DNA of 50,996 nt from Lachnospiraceae bacterium UBA7027 (GTDB lineage Bacteria > Bacillota > Clostridia > Lachnospirales > Lachnospiraceae). The DNA lies in NCBI GenBank assembly GCA_002494135.1, contig DLBG01000027.1, forward strand, positions 1-50,996, read 5' to 3'. Positions 9,049-18,353 of this stretch are shown here, piece by piece. The notes beneath the pieces are model-generated. The model saw only the letters and a list, made by a program, of their open reading frames with translations, had not been told where the DNA came from and searched no databases. The position numbers and the translations under genes were made by a program. Every line of letters starts with the position of its first letter. The first letter of the stretch is position 1.

Positions 9049-10116
9049 ATGAAAGTGTGTCATTTGACGAGCGCACATGAGACCAATGATGACCGGATTT
9101 TTTTAAAAGAGTGCGAATCGCTCAGCAGGGCGGGGCATGAAGTGTATTTGGTTGGAAAAGGGGGTGACAGGACCGACTCGGGCGTTCATGTTGTCGGTTG
9201 CGGCGAGATGGAAGGGCGCCTGAAAAGATTTACCAAATTCACGAAAAAGGTCTACAAAACAGCATTGGAATTAAACTGTGATGTATACCATTTTCATGAT
9301 CCGGAACTTCTTCCGTATGGCCTTAAACTGAAACGGAAGGGAAAGACTGTTATATTCGACAGCCACGAGGACGTTCCGGCACAGATAAATGATAAAACAT
9401 GGATTCCCAAAATATTCCGCGGACTTGTTTCGAATCTGTACAGGAATTACGAGTCACATGTGGTAAAAAGGCTGGATGCCGTGGTCGCGGCAACACCTCA
9501 CATTGCGTCAAAGTTTCGGGAAAGAACCCGGGATGTGGTTGTGGTAAATAATTATCCGAGCCTGGATGATATCGTTTTTCATGAAAAACCGTTCGGAGAG
9601 AAAGATGCGATTGCATGTTATGCCGGAAGTATCAGCGAAGACCGTGGCGAGAATATTATGAAGAATGCCATGGAGAAAGTTGACGGAAAACTTGTGATTG
9701 CCGGACTGCATGATGCCGAAAAGAACGGTAAGGTGGAATATATAGGTTTTTTGAATCGGGCCGGAGTGAATGATTTATACAAAGACGCGGTAGTAGGCCT
9801 TTGTATCCTTAAGCCTATAGAGAATTATTATTACTCGCAACCGATAAAGATGTATGAATATATGGCGGCCGGACTGCCGTTTGTTTGTTCAAATTTCCCG
9901 GGGTGGGTGCAGATAGCGAAAGAAAGCGAAGCCGGAATCTGTGTGGACCCTGAAAATCTTGATGAAATTGCACAGGCAATTAATTCTCTTCTGAAAGACC
10001 GCTCCAAAGCACAGGAAATGGGTCGAAAAGGTCATGACTATGTGGTTTCCAATTGCACATGGGCAAATGAAGAGAATACTCTTGTGAGACTGTATAAGGA
10101 GTTGGAGAACAGCTGA
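9049..10116 (+). CDS. GT4 glycosyltransferase
   Basis: A 355-residue GT-B glycosyltransferase. The N-terminal half begins MKVCHLTSAHETNDDRIFLK and contains YHFHDPELLPYGL and FDSHEDVPAQI, the typical acceptor-side motifs. The C-terminal half has ACYAGSISEDRG, then KMYEYMAAGLPFVCSN with the E-containing nucleotide-binding element of GT4 enzymes. ATG at 9049 is preceded by GGGAG at ten bases. Its stop and the ATG of the next glycosyltransferase share one base (TGATG), so the pair is coupled. The two are similar in layout (both have DSHE) and probably act one after the other on the same glycan. Specificity is unknown. Confidence 0.9.
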   Translation: MKVCHLTSAHETNDDRIFLKECESLSRAGHEVYLVGKGGDRTDSGVHVVGCGEMEGRLKRFTKFTKKVYKTALELNCDVYHFHDPELLPYGLKLKRKGKTVIFDSHEDVPAQINDKTWIPKIFRGLVSNLYRNYESHVVKRLDAVVAATPHIASKFRERTRDVVVVNNYPSLDDIVFHEKPFGEKDAIACYAGSISEDRGENIMKNAMEKVDGKLVIAGLHDAEKNGKVEYIGFLNRAGVNDLYKDAVVGLCILKPIENYYYSQPIKMYEYMAAGLPFVCSNFPGWVQIAKESEAGICVDPENLDEIAQAINSLLKDRSKAQEMGRKGHDYVVSNCTWANEENTLVRLYKELENS

Positions 10117-11306
10117 TGCTGAAGGTTTTAAAAATCTGTGGGAATACATGGGAGAATGCAAGCCGCGACAAACGTGAATTGTCGGTCTATGAGGAAATGG
10201 GCTGTACGGTTGCCGTTCTTGCCAAGGGAGACGCTGAAGATTGCGGAAGAGAAGATGAATTAAACGGATTTAAGGTTTATCGCTATTCCACCAGACCGTT
10301 AGGAAGCAAATTCCCGAATGCATTTAACAGAGTTGCATCACTGTTTGCGTGGAGCCGGTTTGCAAAAAAGCTGAAACCGGATATTATTTCGGCGCATGAT
10401 TTGATGCCCGGACTTGTAATTGCATGGTTATCTACTTTCTTCGTGAGAAAAAAGCCGTATATCATATATGATTCGCATGAGTTTGAAATAGAACGCAACA
10501 CAGAAGGCAAAAGAGGAAAGATTCAGAAGAAGTTCATTATCGGTCTGGAAAAGTTTCTCATGAAGAAATGTGTATTCTCCATTATGGTGAATGACACAAT
10601 TGCGGATGAAGTAATGCGCATTCATAAATTGAAGCAAAGACCGGTTGTAATCAGAAGTACACCGAATAAGTGGAACATTGATGAAAGCGAGTGCAAACGC
10701 GTTCGGGAAGAAATAATGACTTCCGTACAGGGGCCGGATTATTTGGTTATGTATCACGGTGCATTGGTGCCGGACCGGGGGATAGAAGAACTGATCCGTC
10801 TGTTAGGAGTCAACAATAACCTCAGTGCCGTTGTTCTTGGAAATGGGAGTGCGGAATACATAGAACGTATCAGGAATACGGCAATGACAGAGGGTGTTGA
10901 TGCCAGGTTATACATTCACCCGGCGGTTCCGATTTCGGAGCTTTGGAAATATGTCGGAGCAGTTGATGTATGCCTTATGATGATTCAGGGAACGTCGAAG
11001 AGTTACTATTACTCTTTGCCGAATAAGTTCTTTGAAAGCATCCAATCCCTGACTCCGATGGTGGCTTCGGATTTTCCGGAGATGAAACGGATTATCGATA
11101 AATATGAAATCGGATTGACGACGAATCCGGGTGATATCGAAGCGATGAATCAATGTGTGGAAAGAATGCGCACGGATAAAGAGTTCTACGATAAGTGCAG
11201 GAATAACCTTTTAAAAGCAAAGGATGACCTTTGCTGGGAAAACGAGAAAGAAGTATTAAAACAGGCTTTTGAACAATACATTTTGCAAGGGAGGCAAAAA
11301 GCATGA
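10116..11306 (+). CDS. GT4 glycosyltransferase
   Basis: A 396-residue GT-B glycosyltransferase with ISAHDLMPGLV and YDSHEFEIERNT in the N-terminal half, MYHGALVPDRGIEEL at the domain junction, VVLGNGS in the donor strand, and KFFESIQSLTPMVASDFPE carrying the GT4 acidic element. It most resembles its neighbour at 9049 in motif order, which suggests an old duplication. It starts at an ATG sharing a base with the previous stop, and its 3' end overlaps the next gene by four bases (ATGA). It presumably adds a later residue of the repeat unit in the cytoplasm. Confidence 0.9.
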   Translation: MLKVLKICGNTWENASRDKRELSVYEEMGCTVAVLAKGDAEDCGREDELNGFKVYRYSTRPLGSKFPNAFNRVASLFAWSRFAKKLKPDIISAHDLMPGLVIAWLSTFFVRKKPYIIYDSHEFEIERNTEGKRGKIQKKFIIGLEKFLMKKCVFSIMVNDTIADEVMRIHKLKQRPVVIRSTPNKWNIDESECKRVREEIMTSVQGPDYLVMYHGALVPDRGIEELIRLLGVNNNLSAVVLGNGSAEYIERIRNTAMTEGVDARLYIHPAVPISELWKYVGAVDVCLMMIQGTSKSYYYSLPNKFFESIQSLTPMVASDFPEMKRIIDKYEIGLTTNPGDIEAMNQCVERMRTDKEFYDKCRNNLLKAKDDLCWENEKEVLKQAFEQYILQGRQKA

Positions 11307-12376
11307 AATATGCATTAATCGGTTGCGGCCGTATTTCGCCGAATCATATTGAGGCTGCAAAGAACAATCATTTGGAATTTGTTGCCATGTGTGATATTGT
11401 TCCTGAAATTATGCAGGAAAAATCCGATCAGTTCGGTCTGGAAGCGGTACGTAAATATACGGATTACAAAGAACTTCTGGAGAAAGAGAAACCGGAACTG
11501 GTTGCAATTGCCACGGAATCCGGAAAGCATGCGGCAATTGCCCTGGATTGTATTGCGGCGGGATGTAATGTGATTATTGAGAAACCGATTGCATTATCCA
11601 TTGCGGATGCGGATGCCATTATTAAAGCCGGAAAAGAGGAAGGGGTTGTGGTATGCGCAAACCACCAGAACCGCTTTAACAAGTCGGTACAGTATATTCG
11701 CAAGGCATTGGAAGAAGGCCGTTTCGGGAAACTTTCCCACGGTGCGGCGCACATCCGTTGGAACCGTGGTAAATCTTATTACGAACAGGCTCCCTGGAGA
11801 GGTACATGGGCACAAGACGGCGGCTGTTTAATGAACCAGTGCATACACAATATCGATCTTCTTCGGTGGATGATGGGAGATGAGATTGATGAAGTTATGG
11901 CGTATACGGATCAGCTCGAACATGATTATCTGGAAGCCGAAGATCTCGGTATGGCTTTGGTAAAGTTCTCAAACGGCTCCTACGGTCTGATTGAAGGAAC
12001 GACCAACGTATATCCGAAGAATCTCGAAGAGACCCTGTATCTCTTCGGAGAAACCGGTACCGCAAAGGCTGCGGGAACATCGGATAACATTATTGAGGAA
12101 TGGCGCTTCGCAGATGAACTTGATGATCCGGAAGAAGTAAAAAAAGCATTCAGCGAGAATCCGCCGAATGTTTACGGATTCGGTCATACTCCGTTATATG
12201 CAGACGTAATTGATGCTATCGAGAATCACAGAGCACCTCTTGTGGATGCCGAAGCAGGCAAGAGAGCACTGGAACTGGTGCTTGCGATTTATAAATCGGC
12301 AGCGGAGCACAGATCTGTAAAACTGCCGCTTGAGAGCTGCTCAACATTGGATTTCACGGGAAGGTTTGATAAGTAA
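11303..12376 (+). CDS. wbpB: UDP-GlcNAcA 3-dehydrogenase, Gfo/Idh/MocA family (WbpB/WlbA type)
   Basis: A 357-residue NAD-dependent oxidoreductase. In the WbpB/WlbA group it oxidises UDP-N-acetylglucosaminuronate at C3 to the 3-keto sugar. Evidence: the Rossmann start KYALIGCGRISPNH, the EKPIALS active-site lysine segment of the Gfo/Idh/MocA family, and GGCLMNQCIHNIDLLRWM, which matches the WlbA-type Q-x-IHNIDLL signature. The next two genes encode the acetyltransferase and aminotransferase of the same pathway, and the UDP-GlcNAc 6-dehydrogenase is at 15610, so the context agrees. ATG with GGGAGG upstream; overlaps the previous gene by ATGA. Confidence 0.88.
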   Translation: MKYALIGCGRISPNHIEAAKNNHLEFVAMCDIVPEIMQEKSDQFGLEAVRKYTDYKELLEKEKPELVAIATESGKHAAIALDCIAAGCNVIIEKPIALSIADADAIIKAGKEEGVVVCANHQNRFNKSVQYIRKALEEGRFGKLSHGAAHIRWNRGKSYYEQAPWRGTWAQDGGCLMNQCIHNIDLLRWMMGDEIDEVMAYTDQLEHDYLEAEDLGMALVKFSNGSYGLIEGTTNVYPKNLEETLYLFGETGTAKAAGTSDNIIEEWRFADELDDPEEVKKAFSENPPNVYGFGHTPLYADVIDAIENHRAPLVDAEAGKRALELVLAIYKSAAEHRSVKLPLESCSTLDFTGRFDK

Positions 12377-12939
12377 TGAGTGAATACTTTGTTCATCCTA
12401 CAAGTGTAGTTGATGAAGACGTTACAATCGGAGAAGGCACAAAGATATGGCATTTCAGCCATATCCAATCCGGTGCAAGAATCGGCAGAAACTGTTCCTT
12501 CGGACAGAATGTAAATGTTTCCAATCAAGTTGTAATTGGTAACGGCGTAAAAGTACAGAATAATGTGTCCATCTATGAGGGCGTGGAACTGGAAGACTAT
12601 GTATTCTGCGGTCCTTCCTGTGTGTTTACGAATGATCTGACGCCGAGAGCAAAGTATCCAAAGGGTTCGGCAGGGTATAAGAAAACCCTTGTAGGCGAGG
12701 GCGCATCCATCGGAGCCAATGCAACGATTGTCTGCGGTCATACGATTGGAAAATGGGCACTAATCGGTGCAGGAGCGGTTGTAACAAGTAATGTTCCCAC
12801 ACATGCATTAATGCTGGGAGTACCGGCGAGACAAAAGGGCTGGGCCTGTGAATGCGGCGAATTGTTAAAAGAAACTCTGTGCTGTGAAAAGTGCGGAAGA
12901 AAGTATAAAGAAACCGAAAATGGTTTGGAGGAAGTATAA
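12376..12939 (+). CDS. wbpD: UDP-3-amino-GlcNAcA N-acetyltransferase, hexapeptide repeat (WbpD type)
   Basis: A 187-residue left-handed beta-helix acetyltransferase. In the WbpD/WlbB group it acetylates the 3-amino group, using acetyl-CoA, to give UDP-GlcNAc(3NAc)A. Hexapeptide repeats are obvious (VTIGEGTKIWHFSHI, ARIGRNCSFG, VVIGNGVKVQ, ASIGANATI), with the likely catalytic His in the WHFSHI stretch. The C-terminus carries CECG and CEKCG pairs that look like a small zinc ribbon, seen in WbpD relatives. TAATG links it to the preceding gene, and GGGAAGG lies upstream. Logical order in the pathway is after the aminotransferase encoded next. Confidence 0.88.
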   Translation: MSEYFVHPTSVVDEDVTIGEGTKIWHFSHIQSGARIGRNCSFGQNVNVSNQVVIGNGVKVQNNVSIYEGVELEDYVFCGPSCVFTNDLTPRAKYPKGSAGYKKTLVGEGASIGANATIVCGHTIGKWALIGAGAVVTSNVPTHALMLGVPARQKGWACECGELLKETLCCEKCGRKYKETENGLEEV

Positions 12940-12940
12940 G

Positions 12941-14065
12941 ATGCAGTTTCGAGATCTTTGTGCACAATACCGGGCGTTGAAACCGGAGATTGATGCAGGT
13001 ATACAGGAAGTCATCAATAGCTCTGCGTTTATTCTCGGAAAGCCGGTTACAGAACTGGAGAATAAGCTTGCGAAATATGTCGGAAGAAAGCATTGCGTTA
13101 CCTGTGCAAACGGAACGGATGCACTTCAGCTGGCACTGATGATCTGGGGAATCGGACCGGGAGATGCTGTATTTACCTCAGACTTCACATATTTTGCATC
13201 TGCGGGAACTACATCGATTCTCGGGGGAACCCCAGTCTTGGTTGATATTGATTTATCCACCTTTAACATGGACCCCGATGCATTGGAGCGACAGATTGAA
13301 AGGGTACTTGCTGAAGGAAAACTGAAACCCAAGGCTGTTGTTCCGGTGGATTTGTTTGGACAGCCTGCGGATTATGACCGGATTCTTCCAATTGCCACGA
13401 AGTACGGGTTAAATGTTTTGGAAGACGGTGCACAGGGATTCGGCGGAAGCATGCACGGCAAGATGGCATGTTCATTTGGAGATATTTCTACTACATCTTT
13501 CTTTCCCGCAAAGCCGCTTGGCTGCTATGGAGATGGAGGAGCAATCTTTACGGATGATGATGAGGTCGATGCAAGACTTCGCTCCATGCGTGCACAGGGT
13601 AAAAGCCCCGTTGATAAATATGATAACCGTGAAATAGGCATGAACAGCCGCCTTGATACGATTCAGGCTGCAATTCTTCTGCCGAAGTTTAAAGCATTTG
13701 TGGAACATGAAGTGGACGATGTAAACAGAGTGGCAGACCGGTATACCGAACGGTTGAAGAATAAGTATGTAACACCCACGGTCCTTCCGGGATTCGTTTC
13801 ATCGTGGGCTCAGTACACGATTCTTATGGAGAACAGAGAGAAACGTGATGCAATGCAGGCGAAACTGAAAGAACAGGGAATCCCTTCCATGGTTTATTAT
13901 CCGAGAGGCTTACATCAGCAGGAAGCTTACAAATGGATGGGACTTGAAGATTCCATGTATCCGAATACGATTGAGGCAACAAACAGAGTATTGTCCCTTC
14001 CGATGCATCCTTACCTGAAGGATGAAGATATTGATTTGATTTGCAACATCCTTCTGGAAGATTAA
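12941..14065 (+). CDS. wbpE: UDP-3-keto-GlcNAcA aminotransferase, DegT family (WbpE type)
   Basis: A 374-residue PLP enzyme that by context converts the 3-keto sugar made by the neighbouring dehydrogenase to the 3-amino sugar. It has the full DegT layout: CANGTDALQLAL in the cofactor site, the Asp in VLEDGAQGFG, the Schiff-base Lys in FFPAKPLGCYGDGGA, and the C-terminal GLHQQEAYKWMG substrate region. The WbpE group assignment rests on adjacency to WbpB and WbpD types and on the overall motif pattern. ATG at 12941 is preferred over 12884 because GAGGAAG is directly upstream and it begins one base after the previous stop. Confidence 0.88.
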   Translation: MQFRDLCAQYRALKPEIDAGIQEVINSSAFILGKPVTELENKLAKYVGRKHCVTCANGTDALQLALMIWGIGPGDAVFTSDFTYFASAGTTSILGGTPVLVDIDLSTFNMDPDALERQIERVLAEGKLKPKAVVPVDLFGQPADYDRILPIATKYGLNVLEDGAQGFGGSMHGKMACSFGDISTTSFFPAKPLGCYGDGGAIFTDDDEVDARLRSMRAQGKSPVDKYDNREIGMNSRLDTIQAAILLPKFKAFVEHEVDDVNRVADRYTERLKNKYVTPTVLPGFVSSWAQYTILMENREKRDAMQAKLKEQGIPSMVYYPRGLHQQEAYKWMGLEDSMYPNTIEATNRVLSLPMHPYLKDEDIDLICNILLED

Positions 14066-14082
14066 TCTTAAAGGTCTGATCT

Positions 14083-15606
14083 ATGGCGAAACTGGGCAAA
14101 ATTGCAAGAGCATCCATGTTGTTGATGATAGGCTCCGTTCTCTCCAAAATCCTCGGATTTGCAAGAGAACTCCTTGTGGCGTATCTTTTTGGCGCAACCA
14201 GCATCAGCGATGCGTTTGTCTTAACCAACAGCATTCCGACGTTAATTTTTGTCGCACTTGCAACGGCAATTAATATTAACTTTATTCCGTTTTACCATCG
14301 TATTGAGACGGAGGACGGCAAAAACAAATTTACTTCCAATCTCGTGAATTTAAGCATTGTGGCAATGCTGATCGGGTGCCTGCTTGTAAATGCATTCCCG
14401 AGACTTGTTTTAAAAGTGTTTGCACTCGGTTTGCCGCAGGATACGGAGAATTACTCGGTTTTAATGCTTCGGATTGTGATTTTTTCTATTATTCCGATTA
14501 TTCTTTCGTATATCTTTCAGGCATTGTTACAGGCGAATGAAAAGTTTGTTTCGACGGCTTTGTTCGGAATCGTTTCGAATATCGCAATTATCGTTTTCAC
14601 TTTTATCGCAAAAGAGGAAACCTATTATCTGCTCAGCGTCGGAACGATAGCGGCGAATGCGCTGGGACTGATTCCTATTATGATTGAGGTGAAGAAGAAA
14701 ACCTCATATCAATATAAGCCGTATATGAATATAAAAGACGACCAGATTAAGGATTTAGTCCTGCTGACCGCTCCTTTGCTGGTGGAAAGTCTTGCTTCTT
14801 CGCTCAGCCTGATTGTGGATCGCAATCTTGCTTCATTTCTGGATGAAGGAACGATTTCCGGTCTGGGATATGCCGGCACAATTGGAAATGTGGCGGTAAC
14901 CATGATTGCAACCGCCATTATGACGGCGACATTCCCTGCGTTCTCCAAAATGCTTGCAAAAGGAGAGAAAGAAGAATTCGCCAATCAGTTTGAACGGTAC
15001 GCGTCCGTAATCAGTTATCTGCTTGCGCCGATTTCCGTATTTATGATTGTCGAAGCGTTCGATATAGTGGAACTGATTTACGAACACGGAGCATTTGACA
15101 GCGTCGCCACGGTGATTGTAGCGCAAAGTATGATCTGTTACTCTGTCGGAGCGGTTCCGAACGGCGTTCAATGGTATCTGATTCGTGGTTTCTATGCAAT
15201 GCAGGATACCAAAACACCCGTAATCATAAAAGTGGTTTCGCTGGTGATTAATATTGTTTTGAACATCATATCGGTTCGGTTTATTGCGCATATGGGTATC
15301 GCGCTTTCAACCAGTATTTCGTATCTGGTGGCATATCTGGCGCTGGCGATATGTTTGAAGAAGAAATACAAGATTAACACGGTGGACAGAATTCTGTTCG
15401 AAAGCCTGATTTCCGTTGTTTTAAGTGCGGTTGCCGGCGTAGCGGTATTCTTCCTGTTTGGCAGACTGATTGAACTTCCGAACCTGTACATGAAACTGCC
15501 CGTGGCATTGCTTACGTTTGGGGTTCTTTATCTTGGAATGATAATAGTTTTCAGAAAAAGTAAATGGAATGATATTTTAAGCGTAATAAAGAGAAAAGGA
15601 GAGTAA
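14083..15606 (+). CDS. murJ: MurJ/MviN-family lipid-linked glycan flippase
   Basis: A 507-residue protein with about 14 membrane spans and the MurJ/MviN pattern (SVLSKILGFARELLVAYLFG at the start, and a central TAPLLVESLASSLSLIVDR). MurJ flips lipid II; members located inside polysaccharide loci are thought to act as the Wzx-type flippase for the lipid-linked repeat unit. The location between the WbpE and WbpA genes supports the second reading, and no other flippase is visible in the window. Whether it is the cell's only MurJ cannot be told here. ATG at 14083 with AAAGGT upstream. The next gene begins three bases after its stop. Confidence 0.88.
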   Translation: MAKLGKIARASMLLMIGSVLSKILGFARELLVAYLFGATSISDAFVLTNSIPTLIFVALATAININFIPFYHRIETEDGKNKFTSNLVNLSIVAMLIGCLLVNAFPRLVLKVFALGLPQDTENYSVLMLRIVIFSIIPIILSYIFQALLQANEKFVSTALFGIVSNIAIIVFTFIAKEETYYLLSVGTIAANALGLIPIMIEVKKKTSYQYKPYMNIKDDQIKDLVLLTAPLLVESLASSLSLIVDRNLASFLDEGTISGLGYAGTIGNVAVTMIATAIMTATFPAFSKMLAKGEKEEFANQFERYASVISYLLAPISVFMIVEAFDIVELIYEHGAFDSVATVIVAQSMICYSVGAVPNGVQWYLIRGFYAMQDTKTPVIIKVVSLVINIVLNIISVRFIAHMGIALSTSISYLVAYLALAICLKKKYKINTVDRILFESLISVVLSAVAGVAVFFLFGRLIELPNLYMKLPVALLTFGVLYLGMIIVFRKSKWNDILSVIKRKGE

Positions 15607-15609
15607 AAA

Positions 15610-16938
15610 ATGGCATTCAATACGATTTACAAAGATTTGATATCCGGAAAGGAAAAACTTGCACTGGTCGGTCTGGGTTATGTCGGAATGCCGATTGCGG
15701 TGGAATTCGCGAAGCACGTAAATGTTATCGGTTTTGACATTAACGAAAAACGCGTAAACGAGTATCGGAACGGAATCGATGCTACGAACGAAGTCGGTGA
15801 GGCCATTAAGGATACCACGGTTGACTTTACCGCGGATCCGACGAGACTGAAAGAAGCAAAGTTTATTGTTGTGGCAGTACCCACACCGGTAAACGAGGAC
15901 AATACACCCGATTTACGGCCTGTGGAAGGTGCATCCAGAACGGTCGGACAGAATCTGTCAAAGGGCACCATTGTTGTTTTTGAATCAACCGTTTATCCGG
16001 GTGTTACGGAAGATATCTGCATTCCGATTATCGAAAAAGAGTCCGGTTTAAAGTGCGGAGAAGACTGGAAAATCGGCTATTCTCCCGAGAGAATCAATCC
16101 CGGAGACCGTGTACATACACTGACATCCATCCGTAAGGTTGTTTCCGGTATGGATGAAGAATCTGCGACCGAGATTAAGAAAGTATACGACATTGTTATT
16201 AAGGCCGGAACATTCCCCGTTTCCAACATTAAGACTGCGGAGGCGGTAAAGGTTGTTGAGAATTCACAGAGAGATATCAATATTGCATTCATGAATGAAA
16301 TTGCAATCATTTGCGATAAGCTGAAGATTGATACCGATGAAGTTCTTGCAGGTATGAATACAAAGTGGAATGCGCTCGGATTCAAACCCGGTCTTGTCGG
16401 AGGACACTGTATTGGTGTGGATCCGTATTATCTTACCAATGCGGCGGAGAAACTCGGATATCACAGTCAGATTATCTTAAACGGCCGTAAAGTAAATGAC
16501 AGCATGGGTGCTTTTGTAGCCGATGCGGCAATCAAGGAAATGATTGAAGCAGGAATGGCTCCGAAGAAAGCGACAGTGGTAATCCTCGGAATCACATTTA
16601 AGGAAAACTGCCCGGATACCAGAAACAGCAAGGTGGTAGATATTATCAATCGCCTGAAAGAATACGATATTAATCCGATTGTTTCCGACTCCTGGGCGGA
16701 TGAAAATGTGGCAAAACAGGAATACGGTGTGGAACTTGTTCCGTTCGACCGGCTTCCAAAAGCAGATTGCGTAATCGTAGCGGTGGGACACAAAGAATTC
16801 CGCTCCATGTCAATGCTGCAGCTTAAGAAGCTGTTCAGGGAAGAGATTCCGGATGAAGAGAAAGTGTTGCTGGATGTAAAGAGTCTGTATCGCATGGATG
16901 AACTGAAAGCATCCGGCATGAGATTCTGGAGACTGTAG
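15610..16938 (+). CDS. wbpA: UDP-N-acetyl-D-glucosamine 6-dehydrogenase (WbpA type)
   Basis: A 442-residue NAD-dependent nucleotide-sugar dehydrogenase that oxidises C6 of UDP-GlcNAc in two steps to the uronate. Seen: GLGYVGMPIAVEFA dinucleotide site, VAVPTPVNEDNTPDL, STVYPGVTED, YSPERINPGD, and the catalytic Cys in GLVGGHCIGVDPYY; the ILGITFKENCPDTRNS C-terminal domain is complete. YSPERINPGD is typical of the WbpA/WecC/TviB group rather than UDP-glucose dehydrogenase. Together with 11303, 12376 and 12941 it completes the route to UDP-GlcNAc(3NAc)A. A ManNAc substrate (WecC type) is the main alternative, but no epimerase is in the window. Strong AAAGGAGAG upstream of the ATG. Confidence 0.9.
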   Translation: MAFNTIYKDLISGKEKLALVGLGYVGMPIAVEFAKHVNVIGFDINEKRVNEYRNGIDATNEVGEAIKDTTVDFTADPTRLKEAKFIVVAVPTPVNEDNTPDLRPVEGASRTVGQNLSKGTIVVFESTVYPGVTEDICIPIIEKESGLKCGEDWKIGYSPERINPGDRVHTLTSIRKVVSGMDEESATEIKKVYDIVIKAGTFPVSNIKTAEAVKVVENSQRDINIAFMNEIAIICDKLKIDTDEVLAGMNTKWNALGFKPGLVGGHCIGVDPYYLTNAAEKLGYHSQIILNGRKVNDSMGAFVADAAIKEMIEAGMAPKKATVVILGITFKENCPDTRNSKVVDIINRLKEYDINPIVSDSWADENVAKQEYGVELVPFDRLPKADCVIVAVGHKEFRSMSMLQLKKLFREEIPDEEKVLLDVKSLYRMDELKASGMRFWRL

Positions 16939-16959
16939 AAAAGTAAAACGGATAACCTG

Positions 16960-18285
16960 ATGAAAGCCGAAAGTATCAGAAAGCGTATAGTGGGAATAAC
17001 AGGTGTGATTCTGATTTTGGCGGTAATGCTCTCCTATATGCATTACTGTCTGGTGGATGACACGGCTTCTTATACGAGGATTATGTTTCATCAAATGTAT
17101 TCGTCGAAGGAGAACATAGACATTGCGTTTGTGGGCTCCTCGCACACGTACAGGTCTTTTGTACCGACTGTTACGGACCGGTATATGGACGGTTACACAT
17201 TTAATGCGGGATCTTCCAGTCAGGGAATGGACGGCTCCTATGCGATGATTCGTGAACTTTGCAGATATAACGAAGTGAAGGAAATATATCTGGAGATGTA
17301 TTACGGAATCGCCGAACTGGAAGAAAACAGCGAACGGACGCAGATGACGGCAACGTATATTCTGTCGGACTATATGAAACCGTCTCTTAGAAAGATTTCA
17401 TTTGTCTGCCGGGCATGTGACAGGGATTATTGGCTCTATGGTTTTTCCCCCGCTCTGCGGGAAAGAAAAAAGATGTTTGAATCCGGGTATATCAGGGATT
17501 TGACAGCGAAAAAGAAAACATCGGAGTATCGGAATTATATCTGGACAAAAACAGATAATCCGGAGTACTACGTGGACCGGGGATTTGTGGCAAATGACAG
17601 TGATTATGACGGCTCCTTCTGGGATACAAAGTCGGAAGGATCCATCGAGAAATCGATAGCGCTGACAAAGGACAATGACTGGTACAAATCACTTGAACAA
17701 ATCATAAGCTTTTGTGACCGAAAGGGGATTAAACTGGTATTTGTAATCGCTCCCGAGCCGGAACGAACCGTTATCGGAGCGGAGAAATATCAGGAATACC
17801 ATGACTTTGTCGGTGATATAGCTCTTCAAAACGGACTGGAGTTCTATGACTTCAATTTATGTAAGGCTGAATACTTTGACAACGGCGACTGGGCTTATTT
17901 CAAGGATTCCGACCACCTGAATACAAAAGGTGCGGAAGCATTCAGCGATATCTTTGCGAGGCTGTGTACAAACAGGGTTTCAAAGGAAGATTTGTTTTAC
18001 GATTCGCTCCCCGAAAAAGAAAGAGATGAAGAGCCGGCAGTTCTGGGTATTTCCGGTCCCTGCTTTGATGAAAGCGGCTACGGTATTTGCCACGTGATTT
18101 CCAACAGAGATACGGAACTGGAATACCGGATTGAAGCCGGAGAGGATTCGGAGCATACGGTTATTCTGAGAGACTGGCTGGAAGAGAAGTCGTTTATTCT
18201 TCCGGCGGAAGGACAGGGATTTCTGAGAGTGTCCTGGAGAGAAAAAAACGGCGATAAATCGGGTTATATGGATACGGTCTATTGA
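16960..18285 (+). CDS. membrane-anchored SGNH-type hydrolase/acyltransferase-like protein
   Basis: A 441-residue protein with one N-terminal membrane span (about residues 10-30) and an exported body. The nucleophile block is FVGSSHTYRSFVP (Ser at 60/61) and the C-terminal catalytic block is DSDHLNTKG (Asp318 and His319, or Asp316), the order expected of SGNH esterases and of DltD/AlgJ-type O-acyl transfer proteins. About 100 beta-rich residues follow at the C-terminus. A role in adding or removing acyl groups on the exported glycan is likely, but direction and acyl group are unknown. No MBOAT partner gene is in the window. Ribosome site before 16960 is weak; it follows the wbpA-type gene by 21 bases. 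Confidence 0.75.
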   Translation: MKAESIRKRIVGITGVILILAVMLSYMHYCLVDDTASYTRIMFHQMYSSKENIDIAFVGSSHTYRSFVPTVTDRYMDGYTFNAGSSSQGMDGSYAMIRELCRYNEVKEIYLEMYYGIAELEENSERTQMTATYILSDYMKPSLRKISFVCRACDRDYWLYGFSPALRERKKMFESGYIRDLTAKKKTSEYRNYIWTKTDNPEYYVDRGFVANDSDYDGSFWDTKSEGSIEKSIALTKDNDWYKSLEQIISFCDRKGIKLVFVIAPEPERTVIGAEKYQEYHDFVGDIALQNGLEFYDFNLCKAEYFDNGDWAYFKDSDHLNTKGAEAFSDIFARLCTNRVSKEDLFYDSLPEKERDEEPAVLGISGPCFDESGYGICHVISNRDTELEYRIEAGEDSEHTVILRDWLEEKSFILPAEGQGFLRVSWREKNGDKSGYMDTVY

Positions 18286-18314
18286 TTGCGGATTACAGAT
18301 ATTTGCGGTATAAT
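18286..18314 (+). promoter_or_regulatory. sigma-A type promoter for the second half of the glycan locus
   Basis: TTGCGG (18286-18291) and a perfect TATAAT (18309-18314) are separated by exactly 17 bases. It starts right after the stop of the SGNH gene and lies 40 bases before the dehydratase start, which has GAGGA at 18342-18346. No terminator separates it from the upstream genes, so it is an internal promoter. Confidence 0.8.
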
Positions 18315-18353
18315 GTACGATGTTGAAAGATTGTTATTTGTGAGGAATATTAT

